Source: Blastococcus sp. TF02A-26 (GTDB lineage Bacteria; Actinomycetota; Actinomycetes; Mycobacteriales; Geodermatophilaceae). Taken from it: a stretch of DNA of 64,000 nt. Location of the stretch: NCBI RefSeq assembly GCF_003319125.1, contig NZ_QOHG01000003.1, positions 1 to 64,000 of the forward strand, in the 5' to 3' direction. A program made the translations under genes and the position numbers. The first letter of the stretch is position 1, and every line of letters begins with the position of its first letter. A model generated the notes under the pieces. That model worked only from the letters and a program-made list of their open reading frames with translations, was not told the origin of the DNA and searched no databases. Of this stretch, positions 1 to 7,867 are shown piece after piece.

Positions 1-827
1 GCGGTGAGCACCGCCATGCCGTCCTCACCGGCCTGGCGGGTCACCTTCCGCCCACGGATGGCCGTCTCCAGCCGGCGCAGCGCGGCGTCGGCGTCGATCC
101 GGGCGATCGCCCGTCGTGTGCACTCCCTCAGCTGCGCCACCGTCTGCCGGCCCGCCCGCGGCAGCACCCGCGCCTCCACCGCCGCCTTCTTGTCGGCGGC
201 GACCGGCCGCAGCAGTTCGGTCAGTGCCCGCGCCTGCGCCCAGGAGATGTCCCCGGCCTCGAGCGCGGCCAGCGTTCCCGGCAGCTGCTCGACCAGCTCC
301 ACCGACTCCGCCAGCAACCCAGACGCGGAAGACCCCGACAGCCGCAGCCGCGCGGCGACCTCGTCGGCAGCCCACTCGCTCACCGCGGTGAGCGCCGCCG
401 CCCGCGCCGCCCGCGAGGCGGCCGAGGCCGCCCCCTGCTCCCCCGGCTGCCGGTCCCACGACGCCGGCCGGCACCGCGCGAATCCGGCCAGCGCCCGTGC
501 CCGCGCCCCGGCCAACTGCGCCAGCCCCCGCTCGAACTCCGCCACCGCGTCCAGCAGCCGGGCACCCTCGTCCAGCAACTGGGCTCGCGCCTCCACCGGC
601 GCCTCGATCGACCCCCCGGGAGCCCCGTCGTCGGAGGCTCCCGCGTGCACGGTCCTGGCATCGACGAGGAGTCCGCTCCCGCCCTGCCCGTGGATCGCCT
701 CGACGATCCACAGACCACGGGGACGGCGCACCTCGATGCGGCCGTCCGGGGACCCCAGGCGGTCGCACAGGGCGGTCTCGACGGCCGTCGCCACGCTCGG
801 GTCCTCGGCGCCCAGCCTCTCGTACAC
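1..827 (-). CDS. DUF222 (13E12-family) protein, 3' end outside window
   Basis: The reverse strand is open from a GTG at 827 to the window edge. It begins M-YERLGAEDPSVATAVETA and continues with a helical, Ala/Arg/Glu-rich region (for example LLAESVELVEQLPGTLAALE then WAQARALTELLRPVAADKKA) typical of the DUF222 domain of actinobacterial 13E12-repeat proteins. The usual C-terminal HNH nuclease domain would lie beyond position 1, so activity cannot be judged. The GTG sits inside an SOS-box palindrome (820-835), so DNA-damage control by LexA is likely. The plus-strand frame over this stretch is an antisense shadow. The exact start is inferred; there is no strong ribosome-binding site at the usual distance. 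Confidence 0.75.
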   Translation of the reverse strand, partial: MYERLGAEDPSVATAVETALCDRLGSPDGRIEVRRPRGLWIVEAIHGQGGSGLLVDARTVHAGASDDGAPGGSIEAPVEARAQLLDEGARLLDAVAEFERGLAQLAGARARALAGFARCRPASWDRQPGEQGAASAASRAARAAALTAVSEWAADEVAARLRLSGSSASGLLAESVELVEQLPGTLAALEAGDISWAQARALTELLRPVAADKKAAVEARVLPRAGRQTVAQLRECTRRAIARIDADAALRRLETAIRGRKVTRQAGEDGMAVLT

Positions 828-835
828 GTGTTCGA
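820..835. promoter_or_regulatory. LexA (SOS) box overlapping the DUF222 start codon
   Basis: TCGTACACGTGTTCGA matches the mycobacterial/actinobacterial SOS consensus TCGAAC-N4-GTTCGA at 11 of 12 fixed positions. The minus-strand GTG start (827-825) lies in its centre. SOS boxes in front of 13E12-family genes are known from Mycobacterium tuberculosis, which supports the call. It also faces the divergent recQ gene about 195 bp away, though control of recQ is only a possibility. Confidence 0.7.
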
Positions 836-1029
836 TGATAGACCCCTCGCCGTCGCCTGACCAGCAAGAATGAGCCTGTGGACGAGGTCGGCCGCTGTGG
901 ATGGGCGATCGGGTGGAGTCGGCCCTCAGGGCGATCGTGAGCCCATGCGCACACCGCCGTCACCCGTGATCACCACCGGTCGGCCCGCTCTCCGGTTTGC
1001 CGGGGAGATCCTCCGGGGAGAGGCCGTCG

Positions 1030-2748
1030 GTGCCTCCACGCTCCACCGAGAAGAACCCCGCGGGGGCCTCGGCCTCCGTCCGCACCCGCCGGCTCCGCGA
1101 GGTCGCCCGCGACGTCCTCGGCTTCGAGGACTTCCGGCCGGGCCAGGAGGAGGCGATGCAGACCGTCCTCGCCGGCCGGGACACCCTCGGCGTGCTGCCC
1201 TCCGGCGCCGGGAAGACGGCGGTCTACCAGGTCGCCGGCCAGCTGCTCGACGGTCCGGTGATCGTCGTCTCGCCGCTCATCGCGCTGCAGCGCGACCAGG
1301 TGGAGCGGCTGGTCGAGCTCGAGGGCCTGACCGGCCGACCGGCGCAGCTGAACTCCACCCTCTCGGCCGCCGACCAGCGCGCGGCGCTCGACGGCCTGGC
1401 GGACGGAACGGTCCGCTACCTCTTCCTCGCTCCCGAGCAGCTCGCCAAGCCAGAGGTCGTCGAGGCCGTCGCCGCGGCGCGCCCGGCGCTCTTCGTCGTC
1501 GACGAGGCGCACTGCGTCTCCGCCTGGGGCCACGACTTCCGCCCCGACTACCTGCGACTGGGCACGGTGGTCGAGCAGCTCGGCCACCCGACCGTGCTGG
1601 CCCTGACCGCCACCGCGGCTCCCCCGGTCCGAGCGGAGATCGTCGAGCAGTTGGGCATGCGCGACCCCGCCGTCGTCGTCGCCGGTTTCGACCGCCCGGA
1701 GATCCGGCTCGAGGTGGAGCAGCACGCCGACGCGCACGGCAAGCAGCAGGCGGTGCTGGACCGGGTGCTCGCCGAGGTGGGCGAGGGACACGTGCCGGGC
1801 ATCGTCTACAGCGCCACCCGCAAGGGCACCGAGGAGGTCGCCGCCGACCTCGTCGAGCGGGGCCTGCGGGCCCGGGCGTACCACGCGGGGCTGAAGAAGA
1901 GCGAACGGGAGGACACCCAGCGGGCGTTCATGGACGACGAACTCGACGTCGTCGTCGCCACGACCGCCTTCGGCATGGGGATCGACAAGCCCGACACCCG
2001 CTTCGTCGTGCACGCCGAGCCCGCGGACTCGATCGACAGCTACTACCAGGAGATCGGCCGCGCCGGCCGCGACGGGGAGCCCGCCCTCGCCGTCCTCGTC
2101 TACCGCCAGGAGGACCTGGGCCTGCGCCGCTTCTTCGCCGCCGGCGCGCCGGCGGAGGAGGAGCTGCAGCAGGTGGCCGGCCTGGTCGCGGCCGCCCCGG
2201 CGGCCGGGGTGGAGGACGGCGTGGAGATCAAGCAGCTGCGCGAGGAGACCGGCCGCGGCGCGACCCCGCTCGCCCGGGACCTGAACCTGCTGGAGCAGGT
2301 GTCCGCGGTGGTGCTCGACGAGGAGGGCGCGGCGCACCCCGCCGACGGCGCCCCCTCCCCCGCCGACGCCGCGGCCGCCGCCCGGGAGCTGGCCGAGCAC
2401 TACGAGAAGGTCGACCAAAGCCGGGTGGAGATGATGCGCGGCTACGCCGAGACCACCGACTGCCGGCGGCAGTTCCTCCTCGGCTACTTCGGCGAGCAGC
2501 TGGAGGAGCCGTGCGGCAACTGCGACAACTGCTCGGCCGGGCTCGCCTCCGAGCGCACCGCCGTCGCGACGGGCGACGACCCGTTCCCGCCGCAGTCGCC
2601 GGTGGAGCACAGCGAGTGGGGACCGGGGATCGTCATGCGGGTGGAGGACGACCGGGTCGTCGTCCTCTTCGAGGAGGTCGGCTACAAGACGCTGGGCCTC
2701 GCCGCCGTCGTCGAGCACGACCTGCTCCGTCCGCGCAGCCCCGCCTGA
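1030..2748 (+). CDS. recQ: RecQ-family ATP-dependent DNA helicase with PcrA-like C-terminal domain
   Basis: This is a 3'-5' superfamily 2 DNA helicase acting in recombination and fork repair. Visible motifs are FRPGQEEAM (motif 0, residues 35-43), a variant Walker [12 protein letters not shown] (about 57-67; RecQ usually has PTGGGKS), [32 protein letters not shown] and [13 protein letters not shown] zinc-binding Cys cluster ([24 protein letters not shown]) follows. The last ~50 residues ([20 protein letters not shown] then FEEVGYKTL) resemble the Tudor-like/DUF3553 tail of UvrD/PcrA helicases; no HRDC domain is seen. Start chosen at GTG 1030 because GGGGAGAGG lies 6 bp upstream; an in-frame TTG at 997 is less likely. 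Divergent from the SOS-controlled DUF222 gene. Confidence 0.93.
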   Translation: MPPRSTEKNPAGASASVRTRRLREVARDVLGFEDFRPGQEEAMQTVLAGRDTLGVLPSGAGKTAVYQVAGQLLDGPVIVVSPLIALQRDQVERLVELEGLTGRPAQLNSTLSAADQRAALDGLADGTVRYLFLAPEQLAKPEVVEAVAAARPALFVVDEAHCVSAWGHDFRPDYLRLGTVVEQLGHPTVLALTATAAPPVRAEIVEQLGMRDPAVVVAGFDRPEIRLEVEQHADAHGKQQAVLDRVLAEVGEGHVPGIVYSATRKGTEEVAADLVERGLRARAYHAGLKKSEREDTQRAFMDDELDVVVATTAFGMGIDKPDTRFVVHAEPADSIDSYYQEIGRAGRDGEPALAVLVYRQEDLGLRRFFAAGAPAEEELQQVAGLVAAAPAAGVEDGVEIKQLREETGRGATPLARDLNLLEQVSAVVLDEEGAAHPADGAPSPADAAAAARELAEHYEKVDQSRVEMMRGYAETTDCRRQFLLGYFGEQLEEPCGNCDNCSAGLASERTAVATGDDPFPPQSPVEHSEWGPGIVMRVEDDRVVVLFEEVGYKTLGLAAVVEHDLLRPRSPA

Positions 2749-2863
2749 CCCCACCGGCGGCGCCGCGGTCGCTCGACCTGCGGAAACCGGTCGTCCACCG
2801 CATGATCACGGCACGGCGGAGTGCCTCAGCAACGGGCAGAGCCCCATCTCAAGGAGTGCATGC

Positions 2864-4510
2864 GTGAAGGTCCTCGGCATCAACGCGATCTACCACGACC
2901 CGGCGGCGGCCCTCGTCGTCGACGGCCGGATCGTGGCCGCCGCGGAGGAGGAGCGGTTCAGCCGGCGCAAGCACGGCAAGCGGCCGCTGCCGTGGAGCGC
3001 GTGGGAGCTGCCCGAGCTGTCGGCGGCCTGGTGCCTGGCCGAGGCCGGTCTGCGGCCCGAGGACCTGGACGCCGTCGCCTACTCCTTCGACCCCGCCCTC
3101 ATGGGGACGCCGGAGGAGTCGGGACTGAACGACCCGGGCGACACCATGCGGAAGATGTACGCCGAGATGGCGCCGGAGTTCCTCGCCCACGCGCTACCCG
3201 GCCTGGACCCGGCGAAGGTCCGCTTCGTCAAGCACCACGTGGCGCACGCCGCCTCGGCCGGACTGGGCGCGCCCACCGCGGACAACTCCGTGCTCGTGCT
3301 GGACGGCCGCGGCGAGGCGCACAGCCACCTGGCCGGCCGCTACACCGACGGGCAGCTCGAGATCCTGGCCGGGCAGGCCCTCCCCCACTCCATCGGCCTG
3401 CTCTACGAGGACCTCACCGACCACCTCGGCTTCCTGCGCAGCAGCGACGAGTTCAAGGTCATGGCGATGGCCTCCTACGGCAAGCCGCGCTTCCTCGGCG
3501 AGCTGTCGGAGCTGATCGTCGCCACCGACGACGGCGGCTTCCGCACGCCGAAGATCGACTTCTCCGAGTACGCCCCCCGGCTCGGCAAGGGCGACGACTG
3601 GACGCCCGACCACGCCGACCTCGCCGCGAGCGTGCAGCAGCGCGTGGAGGAGGTCCTGCTCGACCTGGCCCGCTGGCTGCACGAGCGCACCGGCGACCGC
3701 ACGCTCACCCTCGCCGGAGGCGTCGCGCTCAACTGCGTGGCCAACACCCGGATCTTCGCCGAGACCCCGTTCGAGCAGGTGTGGGTCCAGCCGGCCGCCG
3801 GCGACTCCGGCACCGCGCTGGGCAGCGCGCTGCACGTCGCCCGCGGCCTGGGCGAGACGACCGAGCCGATGCCCGGCGCCGACCTCGGCCGCGGCTGGTC
3901 CGACGACGAGATCCAGAAGTGGCTCGACACCGCGGCCATCGAGTACGAGCGGCCCCGCGACGTCGCCGACGCCGTCGCCGAGGTGCTGGCGAACAACGGC
4001 ATCGTGGCCTGGTTCCAGGGGCGCAGCGAGTTCGGCCCCCGGGCCCTGGGCCACCGCTCGCTGCTGGCCCACCCGGGCTACGAGGCCAACCTCGAGCGGA
4101 TGAACGACGTCAAGGGCCGCGAGCAGTTCCGTCCCGTGGCGCCGATGGTGCTCGCCGAGCGGGCGGCCGAGATCTTCAGCCGCGGACCGATCCCGTCCCG
4201 CTACATGCTCTTCGTGCACGACGTGGCGCAGGACTGGAAGGACCGCATCCCGACCGTCACGCACGTCGACGGCACCGCACGGATCCAGACCGTCGACCGC
4301 GCCGAGGAGCCGCTGGTGGCCCGCATGCTCGAGTGCTTCGAGCGGCGCACCGGCCTGCCGGTCGTGGTGAACACCAGCCTCAACACCGCCGGGCGCCCGA
4401 TGGTGGACGACCCCCGCGACGCGCTGGAGTGCTTCGGTTCGGCACCGGTCGACCTGCTGGCCATCGGCCCCTTCGTCGTCCGCCGCCGGCGCTCCACGCT
4501 GGCCGGCTGA
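2864..4510 (+). CDS. carbamoyltransferase, NodU/CmcH/TobZ family
   Basis: A 548-residue protein of the O-carbamoyltransferase family, which transfers carbamoyl from carbamoyl phosphate, via carbamoyl-adenylate, to a hydroxyl of a sugar or natural product. The start MKVLGINAIYHDPAA and EEERFSRRKHGKR are typical of the N-terminal actin-like domain. VKHHVAHAASAG carries the family histidines, and LAGGVALNCVANTRIF, FQGRSEFGPRALGHRS and VNTSLNTAGRPMVD mark the C-terminal domain. The GTG start has AAGGAG 7 bp upstream. No nodulation or antibiotic genes surround it, so the acceptor is unknown; a cell-surface or small-molecule glycan is a guess. Confidence 0.9.
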   Translation: MKVLGINAIYHDPAAALVVDGRIVAAAEEERFSRRKHGKRPLPWSAWELPELSAAWCLAEAGLRPEDLDAVAYSFDPALMGTPEESGLNDPGDTMRKMYAEMAPEFLAHALPGLDPAKVRFVKHHVAHAASAGLGAPTADNSVLVLDGRGEAHSHLAGRYTDGQLEILAGQALPHSIGLLYEDLTDHLGFLRSSDEFKVMAMASYGKPRFLGELSELIVATDDGGFRTPKIDFSEYAPRLGKGDDWTPDHADLAASVQQRVEEVLLDLARWLHERTGDRTLTLAGGVALNCVANTRIFAETPFEQVWVQPAAGDSGTALGSALHVARGLGETTEPMPGADLGRGWSDDEIQKWLDTAAIEYERPRDVADAVAEVLANNGIVAWFQGRSEFGPRALGHRSLLAHPGYEANLERMNDVKGREQFRPVAPMVLAERAAEIFSRGPIPSRYMLFVHDVAQDWKDRIPTVTHVDGTARIQTVDRAEEPLVARMLECFERRTGLPVVVNTSLNTAGRPMVDDPRDALECFGSAPVDLLAIGPFVVRRRRSTLAG

Positions 4511-4682
4511 ACCGCTCGGAGCCTGCACTGCGAACGACGGGAGAGGCGCGGTCCGCGCCGGTGACGTCTCGGTAACGGTCGTCCCCCGAGAGGGTGACGG
4601 CAGTTACGGGAGGTCGGCGGCGGGTACCGCAACCACCGAGCACTCGTCAAGACCCGGCGAGTCACTTCTCCCTGGAGGATCC

Positions 4683-5150
4683 ATGGCTTCCTCGCGTGAC
4701 ACCGGGGCCGCGCGCCCCGGCATGACCTGGCCGCAGATGCTCGCGCTCGCCTTCGGCGTGATCTACCTGCTGGTCGGCATCGTCGGCTTCTTCATCACCG
4801 GCTTCGGCGACTTCTTCGGCAACGAGAACGCCACGCCGCCGGCGCACGAAGACGACATGCTGCTGTTCTTCATGATCAACCCGATGCACAACGTCGTGCA
4901 CATCCTGATCGGCGCGGTCGGCATCGCCCTGTCCCGCACGCTGGCCGGTGCCCGCACCTACGGCTGGCTGCTCGCGGTCGGCTACGGCGCCGCCTTCGTC
5001 TACGGCCTCATCGCCGTCGGCGAGGACTGGGACTTCCTGAACCTGAACGCCGCCGACAACGTGCTGCACATCGCCACCGCCATCGTCGGCCTGGTCATCG
5101 CGCTCGGCCCGGTGCGGAACGCGGTCGACCACCGCGGCACCCGCGTCTGA
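4683..5150 (+). CDS. DUF4383 membrane protein
   Basis: A 155-residue protein with four predicted transmembrane helices, near residues 18-38, 62-82, 92-112 and 122-142. The pattern PMHNVVHILIGAVGIAL followed by NAADNVLHIATAIVGLVIAL, with repeated HN/D-x-x-H in the membrane, is characteristic of actinobacterial DUF4383 proteins, whose function is unknown. CTGGAGGATCC gives a good ribosome-binding site just before the ATG. About 60 bp upstream, GTT (4603-4605) and GGGTAC (4622-4627) are spaced like a SigB/SigF-type stress promoter, but this is weak evidence. A conserved-looking terminator follows directly. Confidence 0.85.
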   Translation: MASSRDTGAARPGMTWPQMLALAFGVIYLLVGIVGFFITGFGDFFGNENATPPAHEDDMLLFFMINPMHNVVHILIGAVGIALSRTLAGARTYGWLLAVGYGAAFVYGLIAVGEDWDFLNLNAADNVLHIATAIVGLVIALGPVRNAVDHRGTRV

Positions 5151-5152
5151 AA

Positions 5153-5207
5153 GGACCCCCGTGCCCCCCACCGCTCGCTAGCTCGCGGTGGCCCCTGCAC
5201 GGGGGCC
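5153..5207 (+). terminator. nested-hairpin terminator, copy 1 of a repeated type
   Basis: Right after the DUF4383 stop, an outer stem (5153-5164 with 5197-5207, GACCCCCGTGC/GCACGGGGGCC) encloses an inner stem CCACCGC/GCGGTGG (5168-5174, 5185-5191). There is no T-run, as is common in actinobacteria. The same arrangement, with recognisably related sequence, follows the holin-like gene at 34101-34157. Confidence 0.6.
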
Positions 5208-5209
5208 GA

Positions 5210-5249
5210 GACGGAGCCGGGTCCCTCCACGGAGGGACCCGGCTCCGTC
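5210..5249. terminator. long perfect hairpin
   Basis: An inverted repeat with 19-bp arms (5210-5228 and 5231-5249) around a 2-nt centre, GC-rich and without a T-tract. It stands between the DUF4383 gene and the acyl-CoA dehydrogenase and probably stops transcription, backing up the hairpin just before it. Confidence 0.6.
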
Positions 5250-5321
5250 GCGTCCGGGGCGCATCCGGTCCGGTGCCACCCCCGGTGTGCCGGTCGTCAC
5301 CGGTCCCTCTACCGTCCGCTC

Positions 5322-6533
5322 ATGGACTTCGCCCTCTCCGCCAAGGCCGAGGACGTCTGTGCCCGCGCCTGGGACTTCATGCGCGAGCACGTGTTCCCCG
5401 CCGAGCCCGTGTACGACGCCTGGCGCGCCGAGCGCGGGTACGACAACCACGAGCACCCGCCCGTCCTCGAGGAGCTCAAGGCCGAGGCCCGCAGGCGCGG
5501 GCTGTGGAACCTGTTCCACCACGAGCTCGGTGGCCTGAGCAACCTCGAGTACGCCTCCGTCGCCGAGATCACCGGCTGGTCGCCGGTCATCGCCCCCGAG
5601 GCGATGAACGTGGGCGCGCCCGACACGGGCAACATGGAGACGCTGATGCTGTTCGGCACGCCCGAGCAGAAGTCCCGGTGGCTGGAGCCGCTGCTGGAGG
5701 GCGAGATCCGGTCCGGCTTCGCCATGACCGAGCCCGACGTCGCCTCCTCCGACGCCCGCAACATCCAGACGTCGATCGTCCGCGACGGCGACGAGTACGT
5801 GATCAACGGCCGCAAGTGGTGGACCAGCGGTGCCGCCGACGAGCGCTGCCAGATCTTCATCGTCATGGGCAAGACCGACCCCGAGGGCGCGCCGCACCGG
5901 CAGCAGTCGATGGTCCTGGTCCCCCGCGACACCCCGGGCCTGGAGATCATCCGGCACCTCCCGGTCTTCGGGTACCAGGACCAGCACGGCCACTCCGAGC
6001 TGCGGTTCACCGACGTCCGCGTGCCGGTCACCAACATCCTGGCCGGCGAGGGTGACGGCTTCATGATCGCCCAGGCGCGGCTCGGCCCGGGGCGCATCCA
6101 CCACTGCATGCGGGCCATCGGCATGGCCGAGCGCGCGCTGGCGCTCATGGTCGAGCGGACGAAGAACCGCGTCGCCTTCGGCCGGCCGCTGGCCGACCAG
6201 GGCACCGTCCGCGAGGCGATCGCACTGTCCCGGATCGAGATCGACCAGGCCCGGCTCTACGTGCTGAAGACCGCCGACCTGATCGACAAGTACGGGGCCA
6301 AGGGCGCCAAGACCGAGATCTCCGCGATCAAGGTCGCCGCCCCCAAGGTCGCCCTCGACGTGATCGACCGGGCCATCCAGGTGCACGGCGGCGCCGGCGT
6401 CAGCAACGACACCGTCCTCGCCCGCTTCTACGCCAGCGCCCGCACGCTGCGGATCGTCGACGGGCCCGACGCCGTGCACATCCGTGGCGTCGCCAAGGAG
6501 GAGCTCGCCCGCGAGCGCCCCTACGCCGGCTGA
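5322..6533 (+). CDS. acyl-CoA dehydrogenase family protein
   Basis: A 403-residue FAD-dependent acyl-CoA dehydrogenase catalysing the first, alpha-beta dehydrogenation step of fatty-acid or related acyl-CoA breakdown in the cytoplasm. Family signatures are [17 protein letters not shown] (substrate/FAD binding), [13 protein letters not shown], and the C-terminal [17 protein letters not shown] then DGPDAVH. The pattern most resembles the ACAD10/ACAD11-like subfamily. It stands alone, with a terminator before and after it, so substrate and pathway are not shown by context. The ATG at 5322 has no strong Shine-Dalgarno but gives the full N-terminal domain. Confidence 0.9.
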   Translation: MDFALSAKAEDVCARAWDFMREHVFPAEPVYDAWRAERGYDNHEHPPVLEELKAEARRRGLWNLFHHELGGLSNLEYASVAEITGWSPVIAPEAMNVGAPDTGNMETLMLFGTPEQKSRWLEPLLEGEIRSGFAMTEPDVASSDARNIQTSIVRDGDEYVINGRKWWTSGAADERCQIFIVMGKTDPEGAPHRQQSMVLVPRDTPGLEIIRHLPVFGYQDQHGHSELRFTDVRVPVTNILAGEGDGFMIAQARLGPGRIHHCMRAIGMAERALALMVERTKNRVAFGRPLADQGTVREAIALSRIEIDQARLYVLKTADLIDKYGAKGAKTEISAIKVAAPKVALDVIDRAIQVHGGAGVSNDTVLARFYASARTLRIVDGPDAVHIRGVAKEELARERPYAG

Positions 6534-6554
6534 GCCCCGCCGACCGCAGCAGCA

Positions 6555-6590
6555 CGAGAGGCCCAGGACCCTTCGGTCCTGGGCCTCTCG
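6555..6590 (+). terminator. terminator after the acyl-CoA dehydrogenase
   Basis: A perfect 16-bp stem (6555-6570 with 6575-6590) and a CTTC loop, 20 bp after the stop codon. It may also serve the converging minus-strand gene at 6610. Confidence 0.8.
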
Positions 6591-6609
6591 GCGTCGTGGC
6601 GGCTGCGGC

Positions 6610-6810
6610 TCAGGGCGTGAGCGTCGTCCCGAACGCCCCGCCGGCGAGCTTGGCCATCAGCTGGGTGCGGTCCAGCCCGGCCGCCTCCAGGGCACCGGCG
6701 TCGGCGTCGGTGTCGATCTCGTCCGGCAGCTGCGCCGCCACCTTGTCGGCGGTGTCGTTGTCACCCTCGGTGCGCAACGTCTCGACGAGCTTCTGCTTGT
6801 CCAGCTTCAC
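6610..6810 (-). CDS. small acidic protein, unknown function
   Basis: A 66-residue acidic protein starting M-KLDKQKLVETLRTEGDND and ending AKLAGGAFGTTLTP. It has no membrane segment or cysteine. The GTG start is preceded by GGAGGGG with a short spacer. I do not recognise a named family. The pattern of an N-terminal helix followed by DNDTADKVAAQLPDEID looks like small conserved actinobacterial proteins of unknown role. It ends against the terminator of the acyl-CoA dehydrogenase. Confidence 0.6.
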   Translation of the reverse strand: MKLDKQKLVETLRTEGDNDTADKVAAQLPDEIDTDADAGALEAAGLDRTQLMAKLAGGAFGTTLTP

Positions 6811-6882
6811 GGGCCCCTCCGTCCTCGACCGGCACTCTCTGGCTGGAGTGTGGTCCCGGTCACGCCCCGTCGCCAGTCCGCC

Positions 6883-7077
6883 TCAGCGGGCCGAGGACCG
6901 CCGCAGCAGGAGGGCGCCGACCCCGGCGAGCAGGACGCCGACGGCGAGCTGGGCGACGCCGATGACGCCCCGGTCACTGGCGAACCAGGTGGGGGAGGAG
7001 GCCAGCAGCACCACGGCGATCCCCAGGACCAGCAGGGCGACCAGCCGCTGCCGGCGCGGGTCTGCGGCGAGCGCCAC
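6883..7077 (-). CDS. small two-helix membrane protein
   Basis: A 64-residue protein whose two hydrophobic stretches, LVALLVLGIAVVLLASS and VIGVAQLAVGVLLAGVGALL, should span the membrane as a hairpin. Arg-rich ends (RRQR and LLRRSSAR) suggest both termini are cytoplasmic. The GTG at 7077 was chosen over the longer open frame (to 7128) because GGGAGGAGGAGA sits directly before it. No family recognised. The upstream neighbour in the opposite direction is the ArsR regulator, so they share a divergent promoter region. Confidence 0.6.
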   Translation of the reverse strand: MALAADPRRQRLVALLVLGIAVVLLASSPTWFASDRGVIGVAQLAVGVLLAGVGALLLRRSSAR

Positions 7078-7137
7078 GTCTCCTCCTCCCGCGGCCCGTG
7101 GGACGGACCTGCGTCGAGAGCGTGCCACCCTTGTCAG

Positions 7138-7153
7138 GCAAGTCGTTGCTTGC
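7138..7153. promoter_or_regulatory. candidate operator of the ArsR-type regulator
   Basis: GCAAG-N6-CTTGC, an imperfectly spaced palindrome 14 bp before the regulator's GTG, in the divergent region between it and the small membrane protein. Placement fits autorepression by a winged-helix dimer; no other evidence. Confidence 0.35.
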
Positions 7154-7166
7154 GTATCGTTCCGGC

Positions 7167-7475
7167 GTGGGCGACGTGTTCAAGGCCCTCGCCGACCCGA
7201 CCCGGCGCGCGATCCTCGACGAGCTGCAGGAGCGGAGCGGCCAGACGCTGTTCGAGCTGTGCACCCGGTTGGTGACCCGGCACGGGGTGGGCTCGTCGCG
7301 GCAGGCCGTCTCCCAGCACCTGGAGGTCCTGGAGGCCGCGGGCCTGGTCCACAGCCGGCGCGAGGGCCGCTACAAGTTCCACGACCTGGACACCACGCCG
7401 CTGCGCACCATCACCGAACGGTGGCCCCCGCCACCGGCCCGTCCCGAGGAGGCTCCCCCGTGCGGATCACCCTGA
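7167..7475 (+). CDS. ArsR-family winged-helix regulator
   Basis: A 102-residue regulator starting M-GDVFKALADPTRRAILDEL, the classic ArsR/SmtB opening. The recognition helix region is GSSRQAVSQHLEVLEAAGLV and the wing SRREGRYKFH. There are no metal-binding Cys pairs, which fits the non-metal ArsR branch often paired with VOC or SRPBCC genes. GTG 7167 gives the canonical N-terminus; the open frame reaches back to 7098 but adds non-family residues. Its 3' end overlaps the VOC gene by 16 bp, so the two are translated together and the VOC protein is its probable target function. Confidence 0.85.
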   Translation: MGDVFKALADPTRRAILDELQERSGQTLFELCTRLVTRHGVGSSRQAVSQHLEVLEAAGLVHSRREGRYKFHDLDTTPLRTITERWPPPPARPEEAPPCGSP

Positions 7476-7867
7476 CCAGCGTCCTGGTCGACGACCAGGA
7501 GAAGGCCCTGCGCTTCTACACCGACGTGCTCGGCTTCCGGAAGAAGACCGAGGTGCCGCTGGGCGAGCACCGCTGGCTCACCGTGGTGTCGCCGGAGCAG
7601 CCCGACGGCGTGGAGCTCGTCCTCGAGCCCGACGCCCATCCGGCGGTGCGGCCCTTCAAGGAGGCGCTGGTCGCCGACGGCATCCCGTTCACCGCCTTCG
7701 CCGTGGCCGACGTGCAGGCCGAGGTGGAGCGACTGAAGGGGCTGGGCGTCGTCTTCACCCAGGAGCCGCTGCGGATGGGCCCGGTCACCACCGCCGTCCT
7801 CGACGACACCTGCGGCAACCTGATCCAGCTCGCCCAGCACCACGGCGACGAGCTGCCCGCCGGCTAG
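7460..7867 (+). CDS. VOC-family (glyoxalase/bleomycin-resistance fold) protein
   Basis: A 135-residue vicinal-oxygen-chelate protein: M-RITLTSVLVDDQEKALRFY, TDVLGFRKKTEVPLGEHRW, TVVSPEQPDGVELVLEP, then VTTAVLDDTCGNLIQL. The paired beta-alpha-beta modules, a possible metal histidine in EHRW and the final D-x-x-GN-x-I-x-L motif are as in glyoxalase-like proteins. AGGAGG lies 7 bp before the GTG start, inside the ArsR coding end. The substrate is unknown; a small reactive or toxic compound is likely given the ArsR partner. Its stop overlaps the converging LCP stop at CTAG. Confidence 0.85.
   Translation: MRITLTSVLVDDQEKALRFYTDVLGFRKKTEVPLGEHRWLTVVSPEQPDGVELVLEPDAHPAVRPFKEALVADGIPFTAFAVADVQAEVERLKGLGVVFTQEPLRMGPVTTAVLDDTCGNLIQLAQHHGDELPAG

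Noticed and set aside
4-873. Plus-strand frame over the DUF222 region
   Set aside because: Ser/Ala/Arg-rich translation without domains; the minus frame gives a coherent DUF222 protein with an SOS box at its start.
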